Below, piece by piece: positions 15,200 through 22,838 of a stretch of DNA of 24,664 nt. The translations under genes and the position numbers were made by a program. Under the pieces are notes generated by a model. It searched no databases and was not told the DNA's origin. It saw nothing but the letters and a program-made list of their open reading frames with translations. The stretch is from assembly GCA_964352375.1 (NCBI GenBank), contig CAYGSA010000020.1, positions 1 through 24,664 on the forward strand, given 5' to 3'. The DNA comes from UBA1672 sp964352375. Its GTDB lineage: Bacteria > Pseudomonadota > Alphaproteobacteria > Micavibrionales > Micavibrionaceae. Each line of letters opens with the position of its first letter. Position 1 is the stretch's first letter.

Positions 15200-15857
15200 C
15201 AGTAAATTCCTTTATTAACTCCATCATACCTTGCGCGCTAGGCTTTTTCGCCACACGTACATCTTTAAATAAATCAGAATACAGGCAGTCTAGCACGCTA
15301 CAAGAGATACACAAAACTTTTATGCTTTTCATCTGCTCTAACAAACGACATTCTTGGGATAACTTCATGAAAATCTGCGCTGTACGTGCCGAAAAAAAAG
15401 TAATAGCGGCAATCTCCTTATTTTTTAAGGCCTGAATTAACGCCGTTGTAAATTTCTCTTCAGCAACAGCCTCATAAACGACAGCCTCATCAACAAAAAA
15501 ACCTGCATCATTAAGGCGTGATTTGACATTATGACGAACATCCACACCGCGCAGATAAAGATACTGAAACGTACGATCTTGAGACTGTATAAATTTTATC
15601 AAATCTTCCGCTGTTTGAATATGATCCATTCCAACACGAAAAATCGGTTTACGCGGAAGAGATTGAAAAACTGCATTCTGACTTGTTGCGAGAAACACAT
15701 CATAATTATCAAAATCAACATCAGGACTTAAACGCCGAATCCGAATCATAGACTCAATTTGAAATATAGGACGGGTATGATCTCCATAAATCTCACAAAA
15801 ATCCTCAACAAATTTCTGCCCCTGTTTTACGCTGCGTGTGATTAAAATTTTAGACAA
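15183..15857 (-). CDS. hemD: uroporphyrinogen-III synthase
   Basis: A 224-residue cytoplasmic enzyme that cyclises hydroxymethylbilane to uroporphyrinogen III with inversion of ring D. HemD is poorly conserved. The call rests on the N-terminal ILITRSVKQG strand, the mid-protein YLRGVDVRHNVKSRLNDAG hinge, the signature-like ITFFSARTAQIFMKL (~152-166), and its place directly after hemC. The start is a TTG at 15857 overlapping hemC by 8 bases. The AGGAG ribosome binding site ends 12 bases before it, which is longer than ideal. The start lies in a 10-bp tandem duplication (15848-15867). The gene overlaps the mitofilin-like gene by 17 bases at its 3' end. Confidence 0.85.
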   Translation of the reverse strand: MSKILITRSVKQGQKFVEDFCEIYGDHTRPIFQIESMIRIRRLSPDVDFDNYDVFLATSQNAVFQSLPRKPIFRVGMDHIQTAEDLIKFIQSQDRTFQYLYLRGVDVRHNVKSRLNDAGFFVDEAVVYEAVAEEKFTTALIQALKNKEIAAITFFSARTAQIFMKLSQECRLLEQMKSIKVLCISCSVLDCLYSDLFKDVRVAKKPSAQGMMELIKEFTDEQSD

Positions 15858-16782
15858 TTTTAGACAAGACTCCTGCTGTAATATCAGGCTTTAACTTAGA
15901 TCCTACACCCTCACCAAATTGAACCGCTTCTTCAACCGAACCAACTAAAGCCGATTCGTCAGCGCCCCAGCTATTTTTCCCATCTGGGGATATAACCTGA
16001 ACACGCAAATGCATTAAATCATCGCGCAACTCCGCCAGCACGCCAACAGGTGTATGGCATGACCCGCTAAGCGCTCTTAAAACCCCACGCTCTGCCTCCA
16101 CGCAAAGAACAGTCGTCAAACACGAGAAATCCTCCATAAAGGAAAAAAACTTACGATCTCCAACACGAATTTCGATACCAATTGCCCCCTGCCCGACAGA
16201 CGGCAACATATCATCAAGGCCCATCACCGATGTAATTTCATCAATCATGCCCAATCGCCCTAATCCCGCGCATGCCAAAAATGTCGCATCAACCTGCCCG
16301 TCCTTCATTTTATTCAAACGCGTATGAACGTTCCCACGCAAAGGAACAATCTTCAGGTCAGGCCGCATATAAAGCGCATATGCACCGCGGCGCGGGCTCA
16401 CCGTTCCGACAACACAGCCCTTTGGAAGGTCTGTAAATTGTTGCGCCTTATTAGATAAAAACGCATCACGAACATCCCCACGGGGCAACATAAACGGGAG
16501 ACACAAGCCCTCAGGCAGATCAACTTCCATATCCTTCATCGAATGCACAGCCAAATCAATCTGCCCCACAAGCAGTGCCGCTTCAATTTCAGTGGCAAAA
16601 CAAGCCTTACTACTCAATGGAACCTCACCTTGATCAGCCTCCCAGTCACCCTCAGTTCGAATAACTTTAACATCTGATATATAGCCATTTAAGGCCAATA
16701 ATCTTTGGGTTTCTTCCGCCTGCCACAAAGCAAGCGGCGATCCCCGCGTTCCGATAATCAGTTTTTCAGATTTGACAGCCAT
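15850..16782 (-). CDS. hemC: hydroxymethylbilane synthase (porphobilinogen deaminase)
   Basis: A 310-residue cytoplasmic enzyme that joins four porphobilinogen units into hydroxymethylbilane. Family motifs are clear: GTRGSPLALWQAEE (~12-25), HSMKDMEVDLP with the catalytic aspartate (~80-90), GTVSPRRGA (arginine-rich substrate site), GNVHTRLNK, and LSGSCHTPVG with the cysteine that carries the dipyrromethane cofactor. Length is normal for the family. It heads the minus-strand operon hemC-hemD-mitofilin-hemY. The ATG at 16782 is back to back with the tsaD promoter region, so promoters of the two divergent operons must overlap coding sequence. I could not pick a convincing hemC promoter. Confidence 0.96.
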   Translation of the reverse strand: MAVKSEKLIIGTRGSPLALWQAEETQRLLALNGYISDVKVIRTEGDWEADQGEVPLSSKACFATEIEAALLVGQIDLAVHSMKDMEVDLPEGLCLPFMLPRGDVRDAFLSNKAQQFTDLPKGCVVGTVSPRRGAYALYMRPDLKIVPLRGNVHTRLNKMKDGQVDATFLACAGLGRLGMIDEITSVMGLDDMLPSVGQGAIGIEIRVGDRKFFSFMEDFSCLTTVLCVEAERGVLRALSGSCHTPVGVLAELRDDLMHLRVQVISPDGKNSWGADESALVGSVEEAVQFGEGVGSKLKPDITAGVLSKIV

Positions 16783-16800
16783 GCTCTATCACTTTATCTC
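16772..16800 (+). promoter_or_regulatory. candidate tsaD operon promoter, nearly leaderless
   Basis: On the plus strand, a perfect TTGACA (16772-16777), a 17-base spacer and TATCTC (16795-16800, 3 of 6) lie inside the first codons of hemC. The start site would fall at about 16807, next to the tsaD ATG at 16808, which has no ribosome binding site. This suggests a leaderless message. The weak -10 is the doubtful part. Confidence 0.45.
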
Positions 16801-16807
16801 TTTGGTC

Positions 16808-17878
16808 ATGAACGTCTTAGGCATAGAAACCAGCTGCGATGAAACCGCGGCCTCCATAGTCACCGACACAAGAGAAATACGCTCTAACGTCGTGTTAAGT
16901 CAACTGGAAACCCACGCCATTTATGGTGGCGTCGTCCCAGAAGTTGCAGCACGCGCGCATCTCGATCACCTCGACAACATCATCAAAGCAGCCCTACATG
17001 ACGCAAAACTAGCCTTTGATGACATAAGCGCCGTCGCCGCCACCTGCGGGCCAGGCCTTATTGGTGGAGTCATGATCGGCATGATCGCCGCAAAATCCAT
17101 CGCAGCCGCAAAAAAAATCCCCTTCATTGGTGTAAACCACCTCGAAGGCCACATCCTGACGGCACGCCTCACAGATAATATTCCTTTCCCCTATCTCGTT
17201 CTCCTTGTATCAGGCGGACACACTCAACTCCTGATCGCCGAAAGCTTAGGCCAATACAAACAGCTTGGCACAACCCTCGATGATGCGTGCGGAGAATGCT
17301 TCGACAAAAGCGCGAAATTGATGGGCCTCCCCCATCCCGGCGGCCCAAATCTCGAAAAAATCGCCGCACAATGCACAAAAACCAAAGCCGCCATAAAGCG
17401 TTTCCCCCTGCCTTCACCGCTAAAACATCAAAAAAACTGCAACTTCTCTTTCTCTGGTTTAAAAACAGCCGTGCGCACGCACATCGACAAACTTCCGAAG
17501 GGTGATTTAAAAGCAAAAGACGTCATCGATCTCGCCTTTGCCTTTCAAAAAAAATCGGCTGAAATATTAGCCAATAAGTGCGGGAACGCAATCCAACACT
17601 ATCTTTCGCACTATAATCCCACTGCGCCACAGCTTGTTGTCTGTGGCGGTGTGTCCGCAAATCAAACCATTCGCAAAGAGCTTGAAAGCCTAGCGCAGAA
17701 ATATAGCATCACGCTCAACGCACCACCACTCAGCCTCACGGGCGATAACGCTGCAATGATTGCATGGGCAGGGCTGGAGCGCTTCAAAGCTGGACAAAAC
17801 GATCCCCTTGATTTCAAAGCACGCCCGCGCTGGCCCCTTGACGACAAGATGAGCCTGCGCAACACTGAGGCACTATGA
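16808..17878 (+). CDS. tsaD: tRNA N6-adenosine threonylcarbamoyltransferase
   Basis: Transfers the threonylcarbamoyl group to A37 of ANN-decoding tRNAs (t6A), acting with TsaB and TsaE, which are not in this window. I chose the ATG at 16808 (356 residues) because homologues start as MNVLGIETSCDETAAS. The frame is open to a TTG at 16772 and an ATG at 16781, which add residues not seen in the family. Motifs are GIETSCDETA (~5-14), YGGVVPEVAARAH, the metal-binding HLEGH (~111-115), LLVSGGHTQLL (~133-143), DDACGECFDKSAKLMGLP, NFSFSGLKTAV, and the C-terminal SLTGDNAAMIAWAG with the metal-ligand aspartate. All expected active-site residues are present. The stop overlaps the gpsA start (ATGA). Confidence 0.96.
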   Translation: MNVLGIETSCDETAASIVTDTREIRSNVVLSQLETHAIYGGVVPEVAARAHLDHLDNIIKAALHDAKLAFDDISAVAATCGPGLIGGVMIGMIAAKSIAAAKKIPFIGVNHLEGHILTARLTDNIPFPYLVLLVSGGHTQLLIAESLGQYKQLGTTLDDACGECFDKSAKLMGLPHPGGPNLEKIAAQCTKTKAAIKRFPLPSPLKHQKNCNFSFSGLKTAVRTHIDKLPKGDLKAKDVIDLAFAFQKKSAEILANKCGNAIQHYLSHYNPTAPQLVVCGGVSANQTIRKELESLAQKYSITLNAPPLSLTGDNAAMIAWAGLERFKAGQNDPLDFKARPRWPLDDKMSLRNTEAL

Positions 17879-18861
17879 ACAAAAAAATAAGCATCATCGG
17901 TGCAGGAGCATGGGGCACAGCCTTAGCACAAGCTATGGCCGATAAGGGTGCAGTAACACTCTGGACACGCAACCACACCCATGCAGACGCAATAAACGCC
18001 GAGCGCGTAAACAAACGCTATTTACCAAACATTACCCTCGATGAAAGAATAACAGCCACCAGCGACCTCCAAAACGCGCTACAAGCTGAAATCCTTCTCC
18101 TCGTCCCCCCCGCACAAGCGCTTCGCCAAACACTCGCCAACATAAAACCTCTCATAAAAACCCATCATAAAATCGTTCTCTGTTGCAAAGGCCTAGAAAC
18201 AAACTCCGCACTTTTCATGACGGATATAGCAGACGAAATAGTTCCAACAACGCCCATCGCCGTTCTAAGCGGCCCCAATTTCGCAAGCGACATCGCCGCA
18301 GGTAAACCCGCAGCAACTACCCTAGCTTGCGAAGATGAAGAGATTGCAAAAGAACTGCAACAAATCATCGCCACCCCCCTCTTCCGCCCATACATCACAA
18401 CCGATATCATCGGTGTAGAAATAGCAGGGGCTCTCAAAAATGTAATCGCCATAGCCTGTGGCATATCAAGCGGCTTAAACATGGGAGAAAGCGCCAGAGC
18501 AAGCCTTATCACAAGAGGACTGGCCGAAATAAGCCGATTAGGGATAAAGATGGGGGCTGCGCCAGAAACATTTCTCGGCCTAAGCGGCGTAGGCGATATG
18601 ATGCTCACCTGCTCATCTGAGCAATCCCGTAACTTCTCATTAGGCTTCGCCCTTGGTAAAGGCGAAAACATACAAACAATATTAAAATCGCGCACAAGCG
18701 TGACGGAAGGAATACACACAGCAGAATCAGCTGAAAAACTGTCCAATAAATATGCTATGGAAATGCCCATCTGTGAAACTATTCATAAATGCCTAAATCA
18801 GGGCCTTTCTATAAAAACAGCCTTAAACGAAATTATGAACCGCCCCTTAAGCCACGAGTGA
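17875..18861 (+). CDS. gpsA: NAD(P)-dependent glycerol-3-phosphate dehydrogenase
   Basis: A 328-residue cytoplasmic enzyme reducing dihydroxyacetone phosphate to sn-glycerol-3-phosphate, the backbone for phospholipids. The N-terminal nucleotide-binding loop is IIGAGAWGTALAQAMA (~6-21). The family signatures LSGPNFASDIAAGKPAA and the catalytic lysine in GALKNVIAIACGI (~185-197) are intact, as is GLSGVGDMMLTC. Length is as expected. The ATG overlaps the tsaD stop (ATGA), so translation is coupled; tsaD-gpsA is a common pair in Alphaproteobacteria. The downstream acs gene begins 8 bases after the stop, with its ribosome binding site overlapping the gpsA stop codon. Confidence 0.96.
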   Translation: MNKKISIIGAGAWGTALAQAMADKGAVTLWTRNHTHADAINAERVNKRYLPNITLDERITATSDLQNALQAEILLLVPPAQALRQTLANIKPLIKTHHKIVLCCKGLETNSALFMTDIADEIVPTTPIAVLSGPNFASDIAAGKPAATTLACEDEEIAKELQQIIATPLFRPYITTDIIGVEIAGALKNVIAIACGISSGLNMGESARASLITRGLAEISRLGIKMGAAPETFLGLSGVGDMMLTCSSEQSRNFSLGFALGKGENIQTILKSRTSVTEGIHTAESAEKLSNKYAMEMPICETIHKCLNQGLSIKTALNEIMNRPLSHE

Positions 18862-18869
18862 GGATCAAC

Positions 18870-20801
18870 ATGGCAAATCTTTATAAACCATCAGAAAATA
18901 GTTTACGCCGCATGGACATGACAAAAAAGAAATACGATGAACTCTATAAAATATCGATTGAATCACCAAGCGAATTTTGGGAAAAGCAATCTGAACGCCT
19001 AGACTGGTTCAAAAAACCAACCATTATCAAAAACACAAAATTCACATCCCCCATATCAATCAAATGGTATGAAGATGGGGTTTTAAATGCATGCTATAAC
19101 TGTGTCGATCGCCACCTCCACAAGCGCGCAAACTCAACCGCACTGATCTTTGAAGGCAATAATTCAAACGATTCATACAAAATTAGTTATGAGGAACTCA
19201 AAAACGAAGTCTGCAAACTCGCCAATACCCTAAAAGAGCGCGGCGTTAAAAAAGGCGACCGCGTCACAATTTATATGCCCATGGTCCCCGAAGCAACCTA
19301 CGCCATGCTCGCGTGCGCACGAATCGGTGCTATCCATTCAGTCGTATTTGGTGGGTTTTCTCCCGAAAGCTTAAAAAATCGTATCCTAGATTGTGGGTCA
19401 AACATAGTCATCACCGCCGACGAAGCCTATCGCGGTGAAAAAACCATCCCCCTCAAAGCCAATACAGATGAAGCAGTCAAAACCTGTCCAAACGTACACA
19501 CCGTACTGACCCTCAAACGCACCGGTGCGGATATTAGCATGAAAGAAGGACGCGACATCTGGTGGCATAAAGCCGTAGAGCCTCAAGAAACCAATTGCCC
19601 CTGCGAACCAATGAATGCAGAAGATCCACTTTTTATTCTCTACACATCCGGTTCAACAGGCACGCCAAAAGGGGTCATGCACACCACAGGCGGCTATCTG
19701 GTGTACGCATCCCTCACCCACAAAACCACATTCGACTATCAAAAAGGCGAGGTCTACTGGTGCACAGCCGATGTTGGCTGGATCACAGGTCACACCTACA
19801 TCGTCTATGGCCCCCTCGCAAACGGAGCAATCAGCCTGATCTTTGAAGGTGTACCAAACTACCCTGACGCCTCACGCCTTTGGCAAGTCGTCGATAAACA
19901 CAAGGTCAATATCTTCTACACCGCGCCCACAGCAATCCGCAGCCTACTCGCCGCAGGGGATGACATGGTCAAAAAGACCAGCCGTAAGTCCCTACGCATC
20001 CTCGGCACAGTCGGCGAACCGATAAACAAGGAAGCATGGGAATGGTATTATAACGTCGTAGGAGACAAACGCTGTCCAATCGTCGACACATGGTGGCAAA
20101 CCGAAACAGGCGGTCACGTCCTCACACCCCTCCCTAGCTTCGATCTAAAACCAAGCTCCGTAAGTAAACCATTCCTCGGAATTCAACCCGTTTTATTGGA
20201 CAAAGACGGCAAAGAACTTCACGGAGAAGCAGAAGGAGCACTCTGCTTCAAGAATTCATGGCCTGGCCAAATGCGTGGAGTCTACAAAAGCCCTGAGCGA
20301 TTCGAGAAAACCTACTTCGCTGATTACCCCGGCTACTACTTCTCTGGCGACGGCGCACGCCGCGATAAAGACGGCGATTACTGGATCACAGGACGCATGG
20401 ACGACGTCCTCAACGTCTCTGGACACCGACTAGGCACCGCAGAAATAGAAAGCGCCATAAACGAGCATCACCAAGTCGCCGAAAGCGCCGTTGTCGGCGT
20501 TCCACATGACATAAAAGGGGAAGGCATCTTCGCATACGTAACCCCCATGGAAGGCATAGAATACGACGAAATCACAATAAAAAAAGAAATTATCGCCAAC
20601 GTGCGTAAAATCATCAGCCCCATAGCAACACCAGATATCGTGCTGCTTTCACCCGCTTTACCAAAAACACGTTCAGGCAAAATCATGCGCCGCATCCTGC
20701 GCAAAATTGCCGCAAATCAGTTCGACCAACTCGGCGACACATCAACGCTCGCCAACCCATCTGTTGTAAAAGACCTCATTGAAAGGAAAATGAAACTATG
20801 A
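18870..20801 (+). CDS. acs: acetyl-CoA synthetase, AMP-forming
   Basis: Makes acetyl-CoA from acetate, ATP and CoA through acetyl-AMP. From the ATG at 18870 it has 643 residues, the normal length. Upstream in-frame codons overlap gpsA and are not homologous. The ribosome binding site GAGG lies about 7 bases before the ATG. Motifs are YTSGSTGTPKGVMH (~255-268, nucleotide loop), VDTWWQTETGG (~404-414) with the tryptophan that limits the pocket to acetate, YYFSGDGARRDKDGDYWITGR (~488-508), and RSGKIMRR near 600. The lysine of that last motif is the site usually acetylated to switch the enzyme off. No acetyltransferase or deacetylase gene is in view. A propionyl-CoA synthetase is less likely given the tryptophan. 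Confidence 0.95.
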   Translation: MANLYKPSENSLRRMDMTKKKYDELYKISIESPSEFWEKQSERLDWFKKPTIIKNTKFTSPISIKWYEDGVLNACYNCVDRHLHKRANSTALIFEGNNSNDSYKISYEELKNEVCKLANTLKERGVKKGDRVTIYMPMVPEATYAMLACARIGAIHSVVFGGFSPESLKNRILDCGSNIVITADEAYRGEKTIPLKANTDEAVKTCPNVHTVLTLKRTGADISMKEGRDIWWHKAVEPQETNCPCEPMNAEDPLFILYTSGSTGTPKGVMHTTGGYLVYASLTHKTTFDYQKGEVYWCTADVGWITGHTYIVYGPLANGAISLIFEGVPNYPDASRLWQVVDKHKVNIFYTAPTAIRSLLAAGDDMVKKTSRKSLRILGTVGEPINKEAWEWYYNVVGDKRCPIVDTWWQTETGGHVLTPLPSFDLKPSSVSKPFLGIQPVLLDKDGKELHGEAEGALCFKNSWPGQMRGVYKSPERFEKTYFADYPGYYFSGDGARRDKDGDYWITGRMDDVLNVSGHRLGTAEIESAINEHHQVAESAVVGVPHDIKGEGIFAYVTPMEGIEYDEITIKKEIIANVRKIISPIATPDIVLLSPALPKTRSGKIMRRILRKIAANQFDQLGDTSTLANPSVVKDLIERKMKL

Positions 20802-21040
20802 CCGTCCTCCCAAAAATCGCAGCAAAAAACCCCGCAGCAATAGATCTTGAAGAAGGCAAAGACTATTGGTTTTGCACCTGTGGCCTATCAGAGAAACAAC
20901 CCTTCTGCGACGGCACCCACAAAGGGTCAGGGTACAAATCCATGAAGTTCACGGCAGAAAAAACTGGAAAATCTTGGCTCTGCCAGTGTAAACAATCCAA
21001 AAACTTCCCATTTTGTGACGGCGCTCATAAAGAAATTTAA
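20798..21040 (+). CDS. double CDGSH-type iron-sulfur protein
   Basis: An 80-residue protein made of two CDGSH motifs, each binding a [2Fe-2S] cluster with three cysteines and one histidine. The first is CTCGLSEKQPFCDGTH (~26-41) and the second CQCKQSKNFPFCDGAH (~62-77). Both fit C-x-C-x2-S-x3-P-x-C-D-G-x-H exactly. There is no membrane anchor, so it should be soluble. Bacterial members are proposed to act in electron transfer or iron/redox sensing; the role here is unknown. The ATG overlaps the acs stop (ATGA), making it the last gene of the tsaD-gpsA-acs operon by spacing. No terminator hairpin is evident in the AT-rich 57 bases after it. Confidence 0.93.
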   Translation: MTVLPKIAAKNPAAIDLEEGKDYWFCTCGLSEKQPFCDGTHKGSGYKSMKFTAEKTGKSWLCQCKQSKNFPFCDGAHKEI

Positions 21041-21097
21041 ATTCAATATTAATATTTATTATGTATAAATATATCTGAAATAAAAAAGATATTATTG

Positions 21098-21700
21098 ATG
21101 ATTAACGCACATATAGAAATTGCTTACCGTTATGCCGACCAAATATTATATGGGGAGATTCTTCCCGCGACAATGTTAGACTACATGATAGAAATAGAGG
21201 ATGGCTTTACTTCTGAGACAAGCCTATTTGAAAAAGCCGGCTTAACAGAAGAAGAAGGATATCTCTATTTAGGGAGATCGCGTGAAGAGCTTTACTTACA
21301 TATAGTTCGTAGCGCTCTGCAAGACATTGAGAAGGCCCCAGGAAACGTAGCTATCGTTGAAAGAGCCTATGCCAGAGCAAGCAAAAGCTTAGAAAAAGAA
21401 ATGAGCTATTCAGACATACGACAGCTCACTGAAAAACTTGGCATAGAACACATAGAACGTCGAGAAACAAAAAAACCAGAACATCGAATAAATTTGAAGA
21501 TTCTTCATGGTGTTTTATGTGAATTAGTAGCAGACATATCAAACGAAGAAAACGCTAAATTGGCAGAAAAACTATTTTCAAGCATATATGGTCTTAATGT
21601 CAGAATAACAGCAAGCAACATAGATACACACATCACAAAAATAGAACAAGAGCTAGGGAAACAAGACTCATCACCCACATACGGTATTGAACTAGATTAA
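21098..21700 (+). CDS. unknown AT-rich gene, helical cytoplasmic protein
   Basis: I do not recognise this protein of 200 residues. The ATG at 21098 is preferred to the adjacent in-frame TTG at 21095; no clear ribosome binding site is visible, only AAAAAAGAT. It has no signal peptide or membrane segment. It looks mostly helical and is rich in Glu, Ile and Lys: AHIEIAYRYADQILYGEI, EREELYLHIVRSALQDIEKA-like stretches, and LKILHGVLCELVADIS. Its A+T content is visibly higher than that of the acs operon beside it, and the upstream 57 bases are extremely AT-rich. It meets gapR tail to tail: the four bases TTAA at 21697-21700 supply the stop codons of both genes. Late arrival by transfer is possible but unproven. 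Confidence 0.75.
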   Translation: MINAHIEIAYRYADQILYGEILPATMLDYMIEIEDGFTSETSLFEKAGLTEEEGYLYLGRSREELYLHIVRSALQDIEKAPGNVAIVERAYARASKSLEKEMSYSDIRQLTEKLGIEHIERRETKKPEHRINLKILHGVLCELVADISNEENAKLAEKLFSSIYGLNVRITASNIDTHITKIEQELGKQDSSPTYGIELD

Positions 21701-21993
21701 GACAACCCAACAGCCGCCTTGTACAAATCTAGAAGCTGATCAGCTTCTCGGCGCTTTTCAACATCCATCTTACGCAAAGCAATAACTTTACGCATTGTCT
21801 TCACATCAAAACCAACACCTTTTGCCTCGGCATAGACCTCTTTAATATCTTCCATCAAAGCCGCTTTTTCTTCCTCTAGACGCTCAACCCGCTCTAAAAA
21901 CGCGGCTAAACGCTTACCCGCAACGCCACCGACATCATCTTGAGGCTGGTTTTCATCTTCAGATACAGGGAAATTGGCAACATTCTCGCTCAT
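21697..21993 (-). CDS. gapR: GapR-like DUF2312 nucleoid-associated protein
   Basis: A 98-residue protein with the DUF2312/GapR core: LAAFLERVERLEEEKAALM (long dimerising helix), DIKEVYAEAKGVGFDVKTMRKVI, and a basic RKMDVEKRREADQLLDLYKAAVG end. GapR in Caulobacter binds overtwisted AT-rich DNA ahead of polymerases and stimulates topoisomerases; it is a hallmark of Alphaproteobacteria. The first ~22 residues are acidic and polar and probably disordered. The ATG has AGGAG 8 bases upstream. An 18-base palindrome lies at 22021-22038 in its leader or promoter. It is read convergently with the unknown gene 21098-21700 and shares the TTAA stop bases. Confidence 0.93.
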   Translation of the reverse strand: MSENVANFPVSEDENQPQDDVGGVAGKRLAAFLERVERLEEEKAALMEDIKEVYAEAKGVGFDVKTMRKVIALRKMDVEKRREADQLLDLYKAAVGLS

Positions 21994-22020
21994 GCGTAGG
22001 GCTCCTAGGAATTTAAGTTA

Positions 22021-22038
22021 TATACGATGATTCGTATA
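22021..22038. promoter_or_regulatory. palindrome upstream of gapR, possible operator
   Basis: TATACGATGATTCGTATA has perfect 7-bp arms (TATACGA/TCGTATA) around TGAT. It lies 28 bases before the gapR ATG, partly overlapping a TATAAC-like -10 on the minus strand (about 22017-22022). No T-run follows on either strand, so it does not look like a terminator. A dimeric regulator or GapR itself could bind here; that is inference. Confidence 0.4.
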
Positions 22039-22072
22039 AAGATTTTAACGCGCACACATAAAAAGGATAGCT

Positions 22073-22723
22073 CTAATTTTTATCTTTTATTGACCAACTG
22101 TCAATTAACAAACCATGCTCATTACCCGCTACATCAGAACGCCCCAATTGCATCGTTAACACATATGTTTTACTAATGGCATCATCATCATTAATAACTT
22201 TATAATCATTTGCCCCATGCTGCAGATACGTCACCATAACCGACGTCTGATAAAGCCAACGATACCGACCATCAATAGGCCCCTCATTCATGACAATCGG
22301 GTAATCCTGAACAAACCCAGTTATATCATATTGACCACTTTTCAAAGTTGTCAGAAAATTTTTATCATTTAGGAACTGAATATATTCACTCGCACCACTT
22401 TTATTAAAAAACTTAATTTTCTGCGTATATTCTTGATTATATTGATCCGCTTTATAAGTTAAAAGAATCGGCACGATTTTCTGTACCCAAAGCGTGATCG
22501 CGTTGTTCGTACGATGACGAAGATGAAGCGGCGTAATTTGCTTAGATTGCCCAGAGGCATCTAAATCTTCAATAACTGCATCTTGGTCTGCAAAGGGAGC
22601 ACGCAATGTTTCGGAAGGATTCGGCCCTTGTGGCGCGGGCGTCGGGAACAAAAAGTCAAACCACCCAGCGTACGCAGGCATGGGCACAAAAACAAAACAA
22701 AATAAGACTATAAATACGCGCAT
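22073..22723 (-). CDS. secreted DotI/IcmL-like protein
   Basis: A 216-residue protein with a Sec signal peptide (MRVFIVLFCFVFVPMPAYAG, cleavage after AYA near 19). The body resembles the periplasmic domain of DotI/IcmL/TraM, a core component of type IVB secretion and I-type conjugation. Shared pattern: a helix with KIKFFNKSGASEYIQFL, then a strand region ending PIVMNEGPIDGRYRWLYQT, then VMVTYL, then YVLTMQLGRSD, then HGLLIDSWSIK. Classical DotI and IcmL have an N-terminal membrane helix and no cleaved signal. No other Dot/Icm genes lie in the window. It stands alone, with its own candidate promoter and an AGAGGG ribosome binding site about 9 bases before the ATG. It may work with a secretion system elsewhere or be a repurposed NTF2-like fold. 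Confidence 0.75.
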   Translation of the reverse strand: MRVFIVLFCFVFVPMPAYAGWFDFLFPTPAPQGPNPSETLRAPFADQDAVIEDLDASGQSKQITPLHLRHRTNNAITLWVQKIVPILLTYKADQYNQEYTQKIKFFNKSGASEYIQFLNDKNFLTTLKSGQYDITGFVQDYPIVMNEGPIDGRYRWLYQTSVMVTYLQHGANDYKVINDDDAISKTYVLTMQLGRSDVAGNEHGLLIDSWSIKDKN

Positions 22724-22746
22724 AAATGAATCCCTCTCTATATTTC

Positions 22747-22776
22747 ATTATCGCGCATTTCATAAAGCTTTGTCTA
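22747..22776 (-). promoter_or_regulatory. candidate promoter of the DotI/IcmL-like gene
   Basis: On the minus strand, TAGACA (22771-22776, 5 of 6), an 18-base spacer and GATAAT (22747-22752, 5 of 6) make a good sigma-70 promoter. Transcription would start near 22740, leaving a leader of about 17 bases that contains the AGAGGG ribosome binding site. Confidence 0.55.
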
Positions 22777-22838
22777 GACCAGCTAACACAAAATATCTTT
22801 TTGACTTGTGAATAGCGCCGCATTAAGGTCAGGGCGAT

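Noticed and set aside
18789..18869. Longer start for acs inside gpsA
   Set aside because: The 27 extra residues are a frame shadow of gpsA. The ATG at 18870 has a ribosome binding site and the family's normal N-terminus.
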